The notes under the pieces: model-generated
What the model was told of the DNA's origin: nothing
The model's database searches: none
What the model saw: only the letters and a program-made list of their open reading frames with translations
Position numbers and translations under genes: made by a program
Shown here: in pieces, positions 34,241-44,929 of the stretch
Position numbering within the stretch: position 1 is the first letter of the stretch
How the letters are laid out: each line of letters opens with the position of its first letter
Assembly (NCBI RefSeq): GCF_037975245.1
Contig: NC_092569.1
Span: forward strand, 37,260,168 to 37,324,167
From: Apostichopus japonicus
Taxonomy: Eukaryota > Echinodermata > Holothuroidea > Aspidochirotida > Stichopodidae
Reading direction: 5' to 3'
Length of the DNA stretch: 64,000 bases

Positions 34241-34465
34241 TTAATAACTGCTCGGCAGCACCCGCATTGAATAGTTTGCAACCTCGGTTAAATCGAAGTC
34301 ATCGGTCTTAGATTTGTGTACATTCAATAACATCAGACTGTTGTATCTCTTTTGTGACATTGTGCTTCTCAGATAATTCTTTAGGAGACGCTGTGCGGAG
34401 AACGATCTTTCAGCTGAAGCGGTACTTAAAGGCGCCAACAAATGTATATGAATGAGTTTTTCAAG
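34241..34465 (-). pseudogene. hAT transposase C-terminal (dimerisation) fragment
   Basis: The minus-strand frame is open from 34465, just after a stop at 34466-34468, to a stop at 34241. The translation carries the hAT C-terminal dimerisation signature: hydrophobic LLAPLSTASAERSFSAQRLL, then NYLRSTMSQKRYNSLMLLNVH, then a D-L-E/T-E-V-A-N segment. These are the diagnostic S-x-x-x-E-R-S-F-S and L-R-(S/N)-x-M motifs. Only about 75 residues of a protein usually over 600 remain. No upstream catalytic part was found, and a poly-T/A tract and the AGGTCA-rich repeat lie immediately upstream. It is a truncated remnant, or the last exon of an element lost upstream. It shows that hAT transposase genes of this type exist in the genome and could mobilise the non-autonomous elements here. 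Confidence 0.85.
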
Positions 34466-34491
34466 TTAAAAAAAAAATGGGATGCCTTTTT

Positions 34492-35830
34492 AACCAGAAT
34501 GCAAAATGCATTGAGGTTTCGATGACTTCAATGCACTAGACTTCTGCTTGTTAGTATAACCAGAACTAGCTGTTACAATAACGCTATGGCATGATAACAC
34601 AGGTCAGTCTACTGTACGTGGTTATACACACCTTCATTAAAAACAATAGGGTTCTTGTACTCAATGTTATGAATCCACACACCAAGTATTACAAAACCAA
34701 ACCAAACCTTGATCTCTAATAACTTCGCACATTAAGGTTGCAGAGGAGTCAACTTAAGGACAATTTAGATTGGAATATGCCCACGAAACTTCACAGAATC
34801 AACTTGAAAGAAGCTAATACAGGTCACTGGAGGTCAACCTGAGGTCAAAGGTCACCCAGATGCAGGTCTACTATTGGATTACAATAGCGTAACTCCCAAC
34901 CTTGATGGACATTTGGTTCTCAAGTTATTGCAAAAATACTAGTTTTTGACCCCTAATTGACCTTTGTTGACCTTGGATCATATAACCGTTATGTTTGGAA
35001 ACGATCGCTTACCCCATTCACAACCAGTCCCAAAATATCAACCATGTAGGACCCTGTCAGTGGTAGTTTCACAAGTTATTGAGAAAAAAAAACACATTTT
35101 GACACATAAATGACCTTTGGTGACCTTGGATCACATCACGGTTATTTTGGAAAATGTGCCCCTACTTCATTCACAATCTGTCCCAATATACCAGCCATGT
35201 CAGACTTCGTGACTAGAAGTTGTTGCAAAAATTAGCATAAGTTGGCAGTTTTTTGCACATAATCAACCTTGAATGACCTTGGATGACCTGATGGTTTTTA
35301 TCAAAAATGTTCCTCTTGAAGATGTGCACTCTGCCCTAAAATTTGTTTGGCCTACAATGTACACACATAATGTTATTGCTAGAAAGGTATCAAAACCAAC
35401 CTTTGGCCCCTCATAACTTGAGAACTGGGTGTCCGATTGAAGCGGGAGTGGGTTTCCTAAATATAACACAAAGAGCTCTATCATATATCAAAATATTGAC
35501 AAACTTTTTTTTGTTTTGCCCCGTATCTCCTAAAATGAGCATATTTTTCAAGATTTGACCTTTGACCTTTTGACCTCGCGGTCAGATGTAGTTTGACACG
35601 CTGATTCCAAAAAGCAACATGACAAGTCTGTGCGACCATCGTAAGTGTATTTATTTAAAAAAAAAAAAAATTGACCTCTGATAACTTCGCACACGAAGGT
35701 CGCACAGGGGTCAACCATGGACCATTTTGATCGGAATGTACCTTTGAGTTCCGATTATGGCCACGAAAATTCAAATAACCCAAAAAACTGATAAAGGTAA
35801 CGACCGAAATACCTTGGTAACGATGTAATA
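34492..35830 (-). repeat. AGGTCA-rich dispersed repeat (reverse copy)
   Basis: Starts at the terminus 'aatgcaaaatgcattgaggt' and parallels 28970-29870. Perfect one-spaced AGGTCA direct repeats lie at 34842-34854 and 35556-35568. The section 35490-35780 repeats 29270-29570 closely ('ttgacacgctgattccaaaa'). Confidence 0.75.
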
Positions 35831-35911
35831 AAGTGTGCACCTCTTGACGTATGACTCTCATCTCAGACAAACAAACGGAATTGAAATTCACAAAAACATG
35901 TATGAGGAATA

Positions 35912-35913
<2 letters not shown>

Positions 35914-35987
<74 letters not shown>
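35914..35987. repeat. (TA)n microsatellite
   Basis: About 35 consecutive TA dinucleotides. Confidence 0.95.
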
Positions 35988-35991
<4 letters not shown>

Positions 35992-36193
35992 TGTCACCAA
36001 ACAGAACTAGTATTGTTCGATACAGGTGACAAACGCCTACAGTGGAATTACGACCTTCCTTACCGGTTTCGAACCTCTGGACATACAATCAGCGTCCATA
36101 GCCTAGTTGGTTAGGGTGTATAAATACACTGATTAATATAGCTGTCAGGTACCTCAACGAGAGTGCTCTAAGCATTTTGCTGAGCATTACAAA

Positions 36194-36302
36194 TAGAGTA
36201 TATTCCAGGCTAGCAATTCATTGCTTCGCTACTCAGAGTTTCGTGGGTCCCACGAAACTCTGAGTAGCGAAGCAATGAATTGCTAGCCTGGAACATACTC
36301 TA
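36194..36302. repeat. Near-perfect palindrome, 54-bp arms
   Basis: 36194-36247 and 36249-36302 are inverted copies with one mismatch (A at 36202 against the complement of the base at 36294) around the single base T at 36248. The centre reads CGTGGGTCCCACG. It lies between two (TA)n tracts, immediately touching the right one. Confidence 0.92.
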
Positions 36303-36417
<115 letters not shown>

Positions 36418-36459
36418 CCTTATTGACCGCAAGATGTAAAGTGTTTTTCGCGGAAGTCA

Positions 36460-38030
36460 AATGCCATAATGATGTTAACAGAGGTTAACAGGAGTCTGAA
36501 AATATTGCAAACACGATAACTCAAACAGTAAACATTGGAAGAACTTCACACTAATTGGTACGTGGATTCACCATATTAACTATTACTGTTTGGCAGAGTT
36601 TACGGTAAATATTCTCATACAAAAATGTAAAATGTGGCAAAGAATCAATACCCATCGTGGCGTTATGGTTAACTATATTTTATCCCGATATTCATAATAG
36701 TGACGGTATTTCCAATATATCTGTGCAGTTTGCAAACACTTCCATGAGGGGACTACGGAACTCAGATAATATGGCACGCCCTATTTACAGATGTTTGTAT
36801 CTAGGATATCAAATACCTGTAACTCATATAGATAACACAACTGCACTAACACACGAAACTTCTCGGCCTGTATCTGAATAAAGTGTTGTATACTTCGGGA
36901 ACCATAGTACCCAAGATAGAACCTATAGGCACGATATTACGATCAAGTGAGTATCAGGAGTCCCTTGGAAAGGGAATGGCTACTACACATGATCAAGTTA
37001 AATAATGTAACCATGGTTGCTACCTCAACATCTGGATTGATCAGCTGAATGGAAAACAACGAAAAGTTACCGCGAACGAAGCCGAAACATCGAATCTTTA
37101 TTTCTTGGTAAGCAGCATTGTAACTTGAAAGGTGTGAATGACGGTCCCTGATTGATCAACCGCCTAAATGTATAACAACCTACAGTATCAGTCATTAAAT
37201 TAGCCCCGCCCCTTCAATACTTTACAGGCTGCTGAACAAAGGATGACACGCGACAGAGTATAACAGTCGCGTGCCGATGTTTATAGAACACGGCAGCATG
37301 AAACGGATTTGTTACTACTAAAGGAAAAATATATCGGAATAAACTGTTCAATATTTTAAATCTACTAAAAAAATAACAATCGTCAACTCCCAGAGTGGCA
37401 ATTAAAGCTTTGAAAACAAAGTATAAATTATTTGACTCATGTTACTAATTTTCTTGGATCGGAAGTGATTTATAACCACGAGATTTATCAATTGGATTCC
37501 TTATTTCATTACTGACTTACCCAAGATATTCACACAACTGGATGAATCCTGAATATGTGTTATTCACCTGATGGTACTGAGGTAAGATATCAAACAATTT
37601 GAGCGAAATGGTTTGGAGCACATGAACCTGATGCATAATAATGGAATTTTTTGTTACGTGAACATGTATAAAGTGTACATTATTCGTGACGGGGACTAAA
37701 ATTTCTACTTTTTCGGCCAAAGTTACAGCGAATATTTTGTTATATATCAATAATTATATGATGGAACTGATTTTGGGATTGCTGCATAGGAAGTTTCATG
37801 TAAACGATGTTAGACTTTTCGCCGTAAATGATGCACTGATGTCATTACATAGTTTGGATACCTTCTTTAACATGCGTCTTATAAGAAATAGCAAGTGCTC
37901 GTCAAGTAGCCTAGTTCATACCTTCTACAATACCTATATACTACAAATGGTCGACTAGTTTTTACTCCATAATCGGCATATATCAGTGTTGCTGAAACTC
38001 TATTATGAATATACGTACCTAACCCTAATC
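36460..38030. other. No recognisable feature
   Basis: AT-rich unique sequence. ORFs at 36657-36881 and 37686-37958 have no recognisable domain or splice context. Confidence 0.3.
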
Positions 38031-38084
38031 TAACTAGACCTAACTATAACAAATCCGCTACAGTTTCCACTGGAGTCATACTAC

Positions 38085-38482
38085 AGTGAGGTCATACTGC
38101 AGTGGGGCCATACTACACTGATGTCATACTGCAGTGGGGTCATACTACAGTGGGGTCATACTACAGTGGGGCCATACTAGAGTGGGGTCATACTACAGTG
38201 GGGTCATACTGCAGTGGGGTCATACTACAATGGGTTCATACTGCAGTGGGGTCATACTGCAGCGGGGTCATACTACAGTGTGATCATAATACAGTGCGGT
38301 CATACTGCAGTGAGGGCGTACTGTAGTTGGGTCATACTACAGTGGGGTCATACTGCAGTGAGGTCATACTACACTGAGGTCATACTGCAGTGGGGTCATA
38401 CTGCAGGGGGTCATACTGCAGTGGGGTCATACTACAGTGGGGTCATACTACAGTGGGGTCATACTGCAGTGGGGTCATACTA
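38085..38482 (+). repeat. 16-bp minisatellite, left part
   Basis: Unit TCATACT(A/G)CAGTGGGG, about 25 copies with point variants. The period of 16 leaves long frames open in every phase, giving spurious ORFs. Confidence 0.93.
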
Positions 38483-38483
38483 C

Positions 38484-38760
38484 GGAGTGTATAGCCTAGT
38501 GGAGTGTATAGCCTCGGCGGAGTGTATAGCCTAGTGGTTAACGCCGGCGTCTCCCAGTCATGAGATCCCCGGTTCGATTCCCCGCCGACAGCAATGTGTG
38601 TCGTCTGGCAAGGGTGTTGTTCAATAACAACTTCCCGACATGGACGTTAAATGGATGTGTGCCGAGAGATTGGCTTCGGTCAGCTTGCGAGCCTACAAGC
38701 CTCCATGGCTTCTTTCGCGAGTTCCTGCTTGCGGGAAGATCACATATACATACATACATA
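38484..38760 (+). mobile_element. tRNA-derived SINE inserted in the minisatellite
   Basis: A tRNA-like head at about 38515-38587 has an A box TAGCCTAGTGG (38527-38537) and a B box GGTTCGATTCC (38571-38581), the two internal Pol III promoter elements. Acceptor-like ends CGGCGG/CCGCCG pair. A tRNA-unrelated body of about 150 bp follows, ending in an (ATAC)n tail (38741-38760). The first 17 bp (GGAGTGTATAGCCT..) is present three times in tandem before the head. The flanking CATACTAC at 38476-38483 and 38757-38764 is a candidate target duplication, though it is also part of the minisatellite unit. ORFs across it are not genes. Confidence 0.82.
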
Positions 38761-38935
38761 CTACAGTGGGGTCATACTGCAGTGGGGTCATACTGCAGTG
38801 GGGTCATACTGCAGTGGGGTCATACTGCAGGGGGTCATACTGCAGTGGGGTCATACTACAGTGGGGTCATACTACAGTGGGGTCATATACTGCGGTGGGG
38901 TCATACTGCAGTGGGGTCATGCTGCAGTAATGTCA
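38761..38935 (+). repeat. 16-bp minisatellite, right part
   Basis: Continues the array at 38085-38482 after the SINE, with about ten copies. Confidence 0.92.
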
Positions 38936-38939
38936 TACT

Positions 38940-41340
38940 TGGACTAGCATACTGCACCGTGATGTACTACCGTAGTCATCCATGCCGTGCGCGGTTCACC
39001 CAAAGGAACAAATCAGAAGTGTGAAAAGTTTACCATTGGAGGAGTGGCCTACACTTGCAGCAAGGCAACCAAATACTGCTGTCGCATAACCACACCATCC
39101 CCTTACCCTTCTTCACAAAATACATTTAGCCTTATCAGCCCCCATCCTCCTCTGTCTACAAGAAAGCTTCATATTTTATTATAATATAATGACTGTAGAT
39201 AACGGAACTCGATTTCATTGAAGTTTCAGGATTGAGCAGTACTGCACGGAGAGTTATACATGAATAGAGACCATCCTTTATTCTTTTGTATATGTTTATC
39301 TTTCTGGTCAATTTGGTCATCGCTGGCAGTATGTAGCCGTCACTAACGAGGTGGTGCGCCCATGAATCCCCAAAACACCCGACTGGAACCTTCATACAAG
39401 GGATTGAGCCGAATGGAGGATTTTATTAGAGATGGTGTGTGGCCCTTGATTCGTTAAAGTCGACAACCAGATTTTCTTAATATGGACACCAGGTGATGCA
39501 GTAAGTCGTATTTAGACTATTGCATGAGCACACAATTGGAGAATGCTTATTTCGTATTAAATTATAATAAACTGTACACTTGAGCTTATTGGAGGGACTG
39601 CCATCACCGCGATGACGTAACCATTCACGTGGTTCAGCTTGCCAAGTAACCTTAGCAGAAACTGCAAAATATTCACCATAATGACCAGTCATTGTTTAAC
39701 TTTTCTGCGGTAACATGTGTGAGTGTTCAGCTCATGTATATCTTTCCACGGTAAAATTAATAACGAAATAGTTGGGTGACCTCTCGGTTTGTTGTAACAG
39801 GGTAGAATTTGCCCTGAGTGTTTTTATTCTGGATGCCGCACTATAGATTGATAATACATTGTACTTTGAGAGATAAGTGACTTAAAGAGATTTTGCCCCT
39901 ATAGTAATCAGCAAGGAAATGTTGTACCTGATTAATGCAGTTTCGGTAGTATAAACTCTTGAAGAATACTGTTGAACTAGAACGAATTGCAATATGAATA
40001 AAGAAGTTGAAATTACTTCGTTACAAACAGAAATTTGACACATGTTTAATTTCTTCGCGGAAGTATACTAGTGTAGAATATCCCCATATACAATGCTTCA
40101 CGGGAAGTATTCATTACACCAGCTTCAAAACTATTCACATGTGTAATGTGTTCTGGTCTAGAGCAACCATCACTGTTCAACCATGGTCACTTTTAGGTTC
40201 GATGATAAATCAATTATGTTATTTTGAAACAGTAAACAGAGAAGTGATCGTTGTTTCATTGATAAATAACCATCAAGCCTTCACTGTATAAAAACCCGTT
40301 ACACGGCTTCATGAGATAACCAAGCTGACCATAGAGCTATAGCTCCATGAGCTGACCCAGGCTAAATGGGCGAATCTGGCGCCAGTGAAGGGCCCAGACA
40401 CCCTAAGCTCCAACTAAGCTCAATCAAAGCACACAAGTCGGTATAATTCACTCTTTATATATAAAAGCTTGTCAAGCCATACAACCTGCCATATCGGTGA
40501 GACTTCCATTGAAAGAGTCATTCGTTTGGAAAGGTCGAGACTTTGTAAGCACGTAAATAATAGTCCTGCGTTAATCCTCTGTAGTTCTCAGACACACTGG
40601 CGCCTGGTGTAGACTTCATTGATAATGGAATTGTTGCAGTGCAAGCAAATCGATTGTTATGTTTGTTGGTATTGAGATGGTTGGTTGTATTGCTTGACTG
40701 ATCACGTGGTAACTAACCTGTTACAGTCAGATTTGTAAATAAGATTTAGCCTGGAAAGGCAGACAAATCTGGCAAAGTCGGGTGCAGACAATTTAGTTTG
40801 GACAGTATATGTGATTACTACTGATATGTAAGGCAAAGCTAAAGTACGTGTGTGCAGGGCAAATGTATGAAACCTCTCTAATTCCTGCGACTCATTTGAA
40901 CCTAAGAAAGTTGACTTACTATTTAGCTAACCTCGAATATTGTAGTGGAGTTACAATATGTCAACGTTTCCAATGTGTTATGAACATGTGGTGAATACTA
41001 ATAGCATAATAAGTGTCTGGTCGACGTAGAGAACCAGATGCAACCATTAATTTCTAGTTCATTAACCTTCAGTATTTCGGTGACATGTATTTTAGTTTCT
41101 AATGTCATCTTCCTGGGTTGATCAATTGATTTTGCCAATCATACTAAAACGACTGCTGTAAGAGATTGATGCATTGTGTCAGTAATGAATGTTCAGATTA
41201 ATAAGGTCTTACTATACAGTTTCAATGCAATGACAGGTTTTCTTCTGCACGCAGAGAAGAGGAAAAGGCCTACCTGTAAAAAAAGAGAACAATTTTGGCT
41301 TCCATTTGTTTTCGGCATTCTTAGAATATATTCCTTTTTC
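38940..41340. other. No recognisable feature
   Basis: Unique AT-rich sequence with short unremarkable ORFs. Confidence 0.3.
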
Positions 41341-41344
41341 ATCA

Positions 41345-41475
41345 GAAATCAATAATAATAATGATGATGATGATGATAATAATAATAATAATAACAATAA
41401 TAATAATGATAATTATAGTAATAACAATAATAATTGATATGATAATAATTATAATTATAATTATAACAATAATAC
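41345..41475. repeat. (AAT)n / (ATG)n microsatellite
   Basis: Imperfect trinucleotide run (aataataatgatgatgatgat, then aataat and ataatt variants). The minus-strand leucine/serine-rich ORF over it is an artefact. Confidence 0.9.
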
Positions 41476-41639
41476 TACAAGAAAGCCACCAGACTTAGTG
41501 ATTCCTTACCTTATAAGTATATACTGTATATAGAATCACTTGATTGATAGAGGAACTGAAGAAAATGTGTCCTGAAGTCAATTACCAGCCTAGAACATCA
41601 TACCAGATAAATTTTACCATAATAAAGGTACAACCCTTC

Positions 41640-42740
41640 TGAATGTTGATAGACAGATAACAGTCATTAGTGAAAGTGGAAAACACTCTCAGCCACTTAA
41701 AAGAGGAATGGTCAAACATGAATCTTATGACAGTTAGTGACACAGAAACTGAGCCGTTCATCAAAGAAATAACTGAGTTTGCAAGTTTACAAGGTTTCCA
41801 GACTTTGACCTCTGTCGAATTTAAATGTCCTTCCATGTACATCATATTTGGACAGATATTTGGACAATATCTGTCACTAAATATACAAGCTAATACGGTC
41901 AACTATAATGGGTTAAGGTCAAGTGTTTTGTGTCAAAGTAAGTCCCCGAGGTCTTTACTTGAATATTGAGAATTCAGAGCAAGGCTTAAGATAGTGTGCA
42001 GTAGTTTCTGATTAAACTTAAGACAAAAATGTCATCTTAAACACCATCTTAAAACCTAGATAGTGAGAGCAATGAAACATTACCCTGACTTGGTGTAAAC
42101 TTTCAGGAATTACTAATTCTTAAAAATGCAATCATTCTCAATTTCTTAGAAACAATATCAATTAGGATTTGACAAAGTATGTGCTTTCCTGTACACAATG
42201 TCCTTGCACACTATGTCATGCTGAAACCCAAAGCTTATTACTGGCCACTACCGAACTAAGAAGGACGATTTTCAGGGATTGAAATCTGCTCAAGTTTTGA
42301 CACCCGTTGACCCCAAATGACCTCCATCACAAACAATAGGTTTCGGTAAATAAATTACAGGACATCCACATGCCAAATATAAGAACTGCATAGGCAACCT
42401 TCCTCGAGATATCATGTTTACAAGATTTTCACACGTTTTCCCCTTTGTTGACCCCAAATGACCTTTGACATAGATGGACAATACTCCAGATCGTCTACTC
42501 AACATCGGCAAGCTACACACCAAGTTTCAACTTCCTTCAACTTCTACTTCTTGAGATATTGTCCGAACAATGTTTTCAGACTTTGACCGATGATGACCTC
42601 AAGTGACCTTTGACCGATAGCATCAACAATCCCAACCAATTTTACCTAAGGGAAACGTACATACCAAGTATGAAATGTATCACCATCGCATAAATTCCTT
42701 CGGCCTTTAGCCTTCAACAAGGAATAAAAAATACGTACCT
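41640..42740 (+). repeat. Dispersed repeat, two sections
   Basis: 41640-41885 matches 650-870 inverted. 42290-42720 has the AGGTCA-rich family phrases 'atatcatgtttacaagattt' and 'aaatgacctttgac' in diverged form. The 99-codon ORF at 41670-41969 is not conserved in the other copy. Confidence 0.6.
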
Positions 42741-43009
42741 AAACGTTTCTCTAGTCTTCAAGTTGGCACATATTAACCTAATGTGTGATCATATGGAATT
42801 GCCAATCAACTAATTTAGTCAGCCGCAGTTCTCCCTGCAGTATATCTGTTGTTGTGTTTACTAGGGAGGTGGGAAGCCGACAGGTATGCTACTCGAAAAT
42901 TTTAAAACGAAGAACACTTCGAAGGTACCTAAACAATATTAGGGAATATATGTGTGTGTGAATAGATGAAAGAATGTAGTGAAATAAACACTAGATATGT
43001 GAAAAGGTT

Positions 43010-43045
43010 GTCTGTGTGTGCGATGGGGTGGGGGGGGGGGTGTTA
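43010..43045. repeat. GT/G-rich tract
   Basis: A (TG)n stretch followed by a run of G (about 43031-43040). Confidence 0.7.
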
Positions 43046-43637
43046 TCCTATGCGCCTAGCGTTCACACATACGTACAAAATATATATGTTACTTTATTTG
43101 CTTTTAAGTTCCGAATGAGCGGGTCGTTATAAACTATATGCGAAGCAATATAGGCCTTTCTACTTACTGTCAGCATTATGGGTTCAGGTTCGGTTAAATT
43201 TGCGTAAATGAAATTTTGAATCAGTGAGTAAGTTGATATTGACACGGTTACAGGTGTGTAGTTTAGTCACCCAAAGGCTTAGCGAATATCATCTTATTAC
43301 TTGACTTACTGATGTATATTATATTGAATTTTATTGGGAATAATTGGGAAACACCTCCTTTCCTCCTCTTGGGGAACCCTTTTCGTGAGAGGTGATAGTT
43401 ACGGGGAGCTCTCACCTTATGCCAAGTACAACAATAACATCTTGACTCAATCTTGATCAGTTCACACTGCGATGCAGGTGTGCAGCCGTACCGTCATCCA
43501 TTCATAACACCTCTCGCACTATACCAACCTGCTTATCATCCTTCTCTCGGATACTGTGTAACTAATTGACTAGGGCGGTCGGTTCTCTTTGATACACGCG
43601 GGACTGACAGGTGTGTTGCCTTAGCGACCGCCATCCT

Positions 43638-43707
43638 GGCGCCCTATAGTTTCAAAGCTTAGGCCAGCGTGAATAGATGACGTCACATTACTGGCGCCTG
43701 CCCGTCG
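43638..43707. promoter_or_regulatory. Candidate upstream element: CRE between two GGCGCC sites
   Basis: A perfect CRE TGACGTCA (43678-43685) lies between GGCGCC at 43638-43643 and 43693-43698, in a locally CpG-rich patch about 4 kb upstream of the Id start codon. Each GGCGCC is followed after five bases by GTTT or GTCG, three of four matches to the GTCT of bipartite SMAD1/5-SMAD4 sites. BMP-SMAD control of Id genes is well known in vertebrates. Assignment here is inference. Confidence 0.35.
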
Positions 43708-44144
43708 CGACTGCTCGACTTAGCGTATTTGTTTTTGTAGGGGTACTTGTTCCCGAGTTCCAATAGGGTTTGGTATAGTGTACACAGATAAAGTCATCTA
43801 CCCTGTTGAGTCGAGGAGAACATCTGGCCTCTTTAGAATTCTTTGAGGGGGGATAAAAAAAGAGGAAAAAAACTGCAATCTGGAAGGTTGCTCATTAGTT
43901 GTTACGATAATTTGATGGGACTGATGTTTGGTTACAGCGCACCTGAATATCGTGGGAATAATGATAATCTTCATGGAAGGGTGCAGATGCACATGCGTTC
44001 CGCTTTTGTATTTGTCTATGAAATATTCAAATATCTACCATTCTACTTTTCTAATACTTGTCGAGGGTACACGTGGCCGTACAAGTTTTCGATTTGTTTT
44101 TTTGCATTTAAATTATGGCTTACCGGCCTAGGAGGGTTCTAATA

Positions 44145-44235
44145 ATTATTATCATTATTATTATACAAAATTTCTATAGCACCTTATCCAATCAAAAATT
44201 GCTCTAAGGCGCTTTACAGTAAAATACATACAAAC
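44145..44235 (+). repeat. Retroposon-tail-like 'GGCGCTTTACA' repeat
   Basis: An (ATT)n-rich start is followed by 'ctatagcacc' and 'ctctaaggcgctttacagta'. This wording is widespread in marine invertebrate genomes as a SINE or LINE end. Only a fragment is present. Confidence 0.5.
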
Positions 44236-44375
44236 ATGAAATACAAATATATATATCGATAATGTAAGGTATACAAAGGGTAGAAAATTTGTTATATACA
44301 ATCTGACAATAAATTGTAGGGTCTAAGGGACCCCCACCCCTCCCGTTGAGTTTTGGTAGAAATAAGGGGACTTAA

Positions 44376-44918
44376 AAGAATAGTCCAGGTCAAATTTGGT
44401 TTTGATATTTTAAAGGGAACATAATTAAGCATTCTAGTGAAATTTGCATTCATAACACCGTTTTTTTTTAAATAGATATTGACAGTTGAAGTTATCTGAC
44501 ATTCCACCAAAAGTGAACTTAAAGCAAACAGGTGTTATGTCATAGTTGCACACTGACAAATAATGTTTTTGTTTCTGTCTATTGATTTGACCTTGGATTG
44601 GATAGGGTTACTAGTTTGTCTAAATGGGATGTGAAGTTTATAAAATACCAATACATATGGTTCATTCATATTATGGATGCATCCACTTGTGGAATATAAA
44701 AATTAGACGTAAATTTTAAAGGAAAAATTAAACATTGTTTATTAGTGTGCGACGTCACACCTGTTTCCTGCAAGTTCACTTTTGGTACGAAAGGTGGCAA
44801 CTTCAACTGTCAAAATTATAAAAACGGTACATAGGAATTGAATGCAAATTTCACCAGAATGCCTAGATTATGTTCCTCTTTAACATATCAAAACAAAATT
44901 TTGACCTGGACTATTCTT
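44376..44918. mobile_element. TTAA-flanked foldback MITE, 543 bp
   Basis: Ends AAGAATAGTCCAGGTCAAA and complement, flanked by TTAA (44372-44375 and 44919-44922). The inverted similarity continues for about 180 bp on each side (for example 'gtgaaatttgcattca' against 'tgaatgcaaatttcac', and 'caaaagtgaactt' against 'aagttcacttttg') around a roughly 190-bp centre. No coding capacity. Confidence 0.85.
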
Positions 44919-44929
44919 TTAAATTGGAA

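Noticed and set aside
36094-36112. Second tRNA-derived SINE or tRNA
   Set aside because: An A-box-like 'tagcctagttggttaggg' is present, but no B box follows at tRNA spacing.
38015-38045. Telomere-like repeats (ctaaccctaatctaa)
   Set aside because: Only one or two imperfect hexamers; no array.
38102-39024. Overlapping ORFs of up to 154 codons
   Set aside because: They are translations of a 16-bp minisatellite and a SINE; all frames stay open because of the repeat.
41212-41397. Leucine- and serine-rich ORF
   Set aside because: Translation of the (AAT/ATG)n microsatellite.
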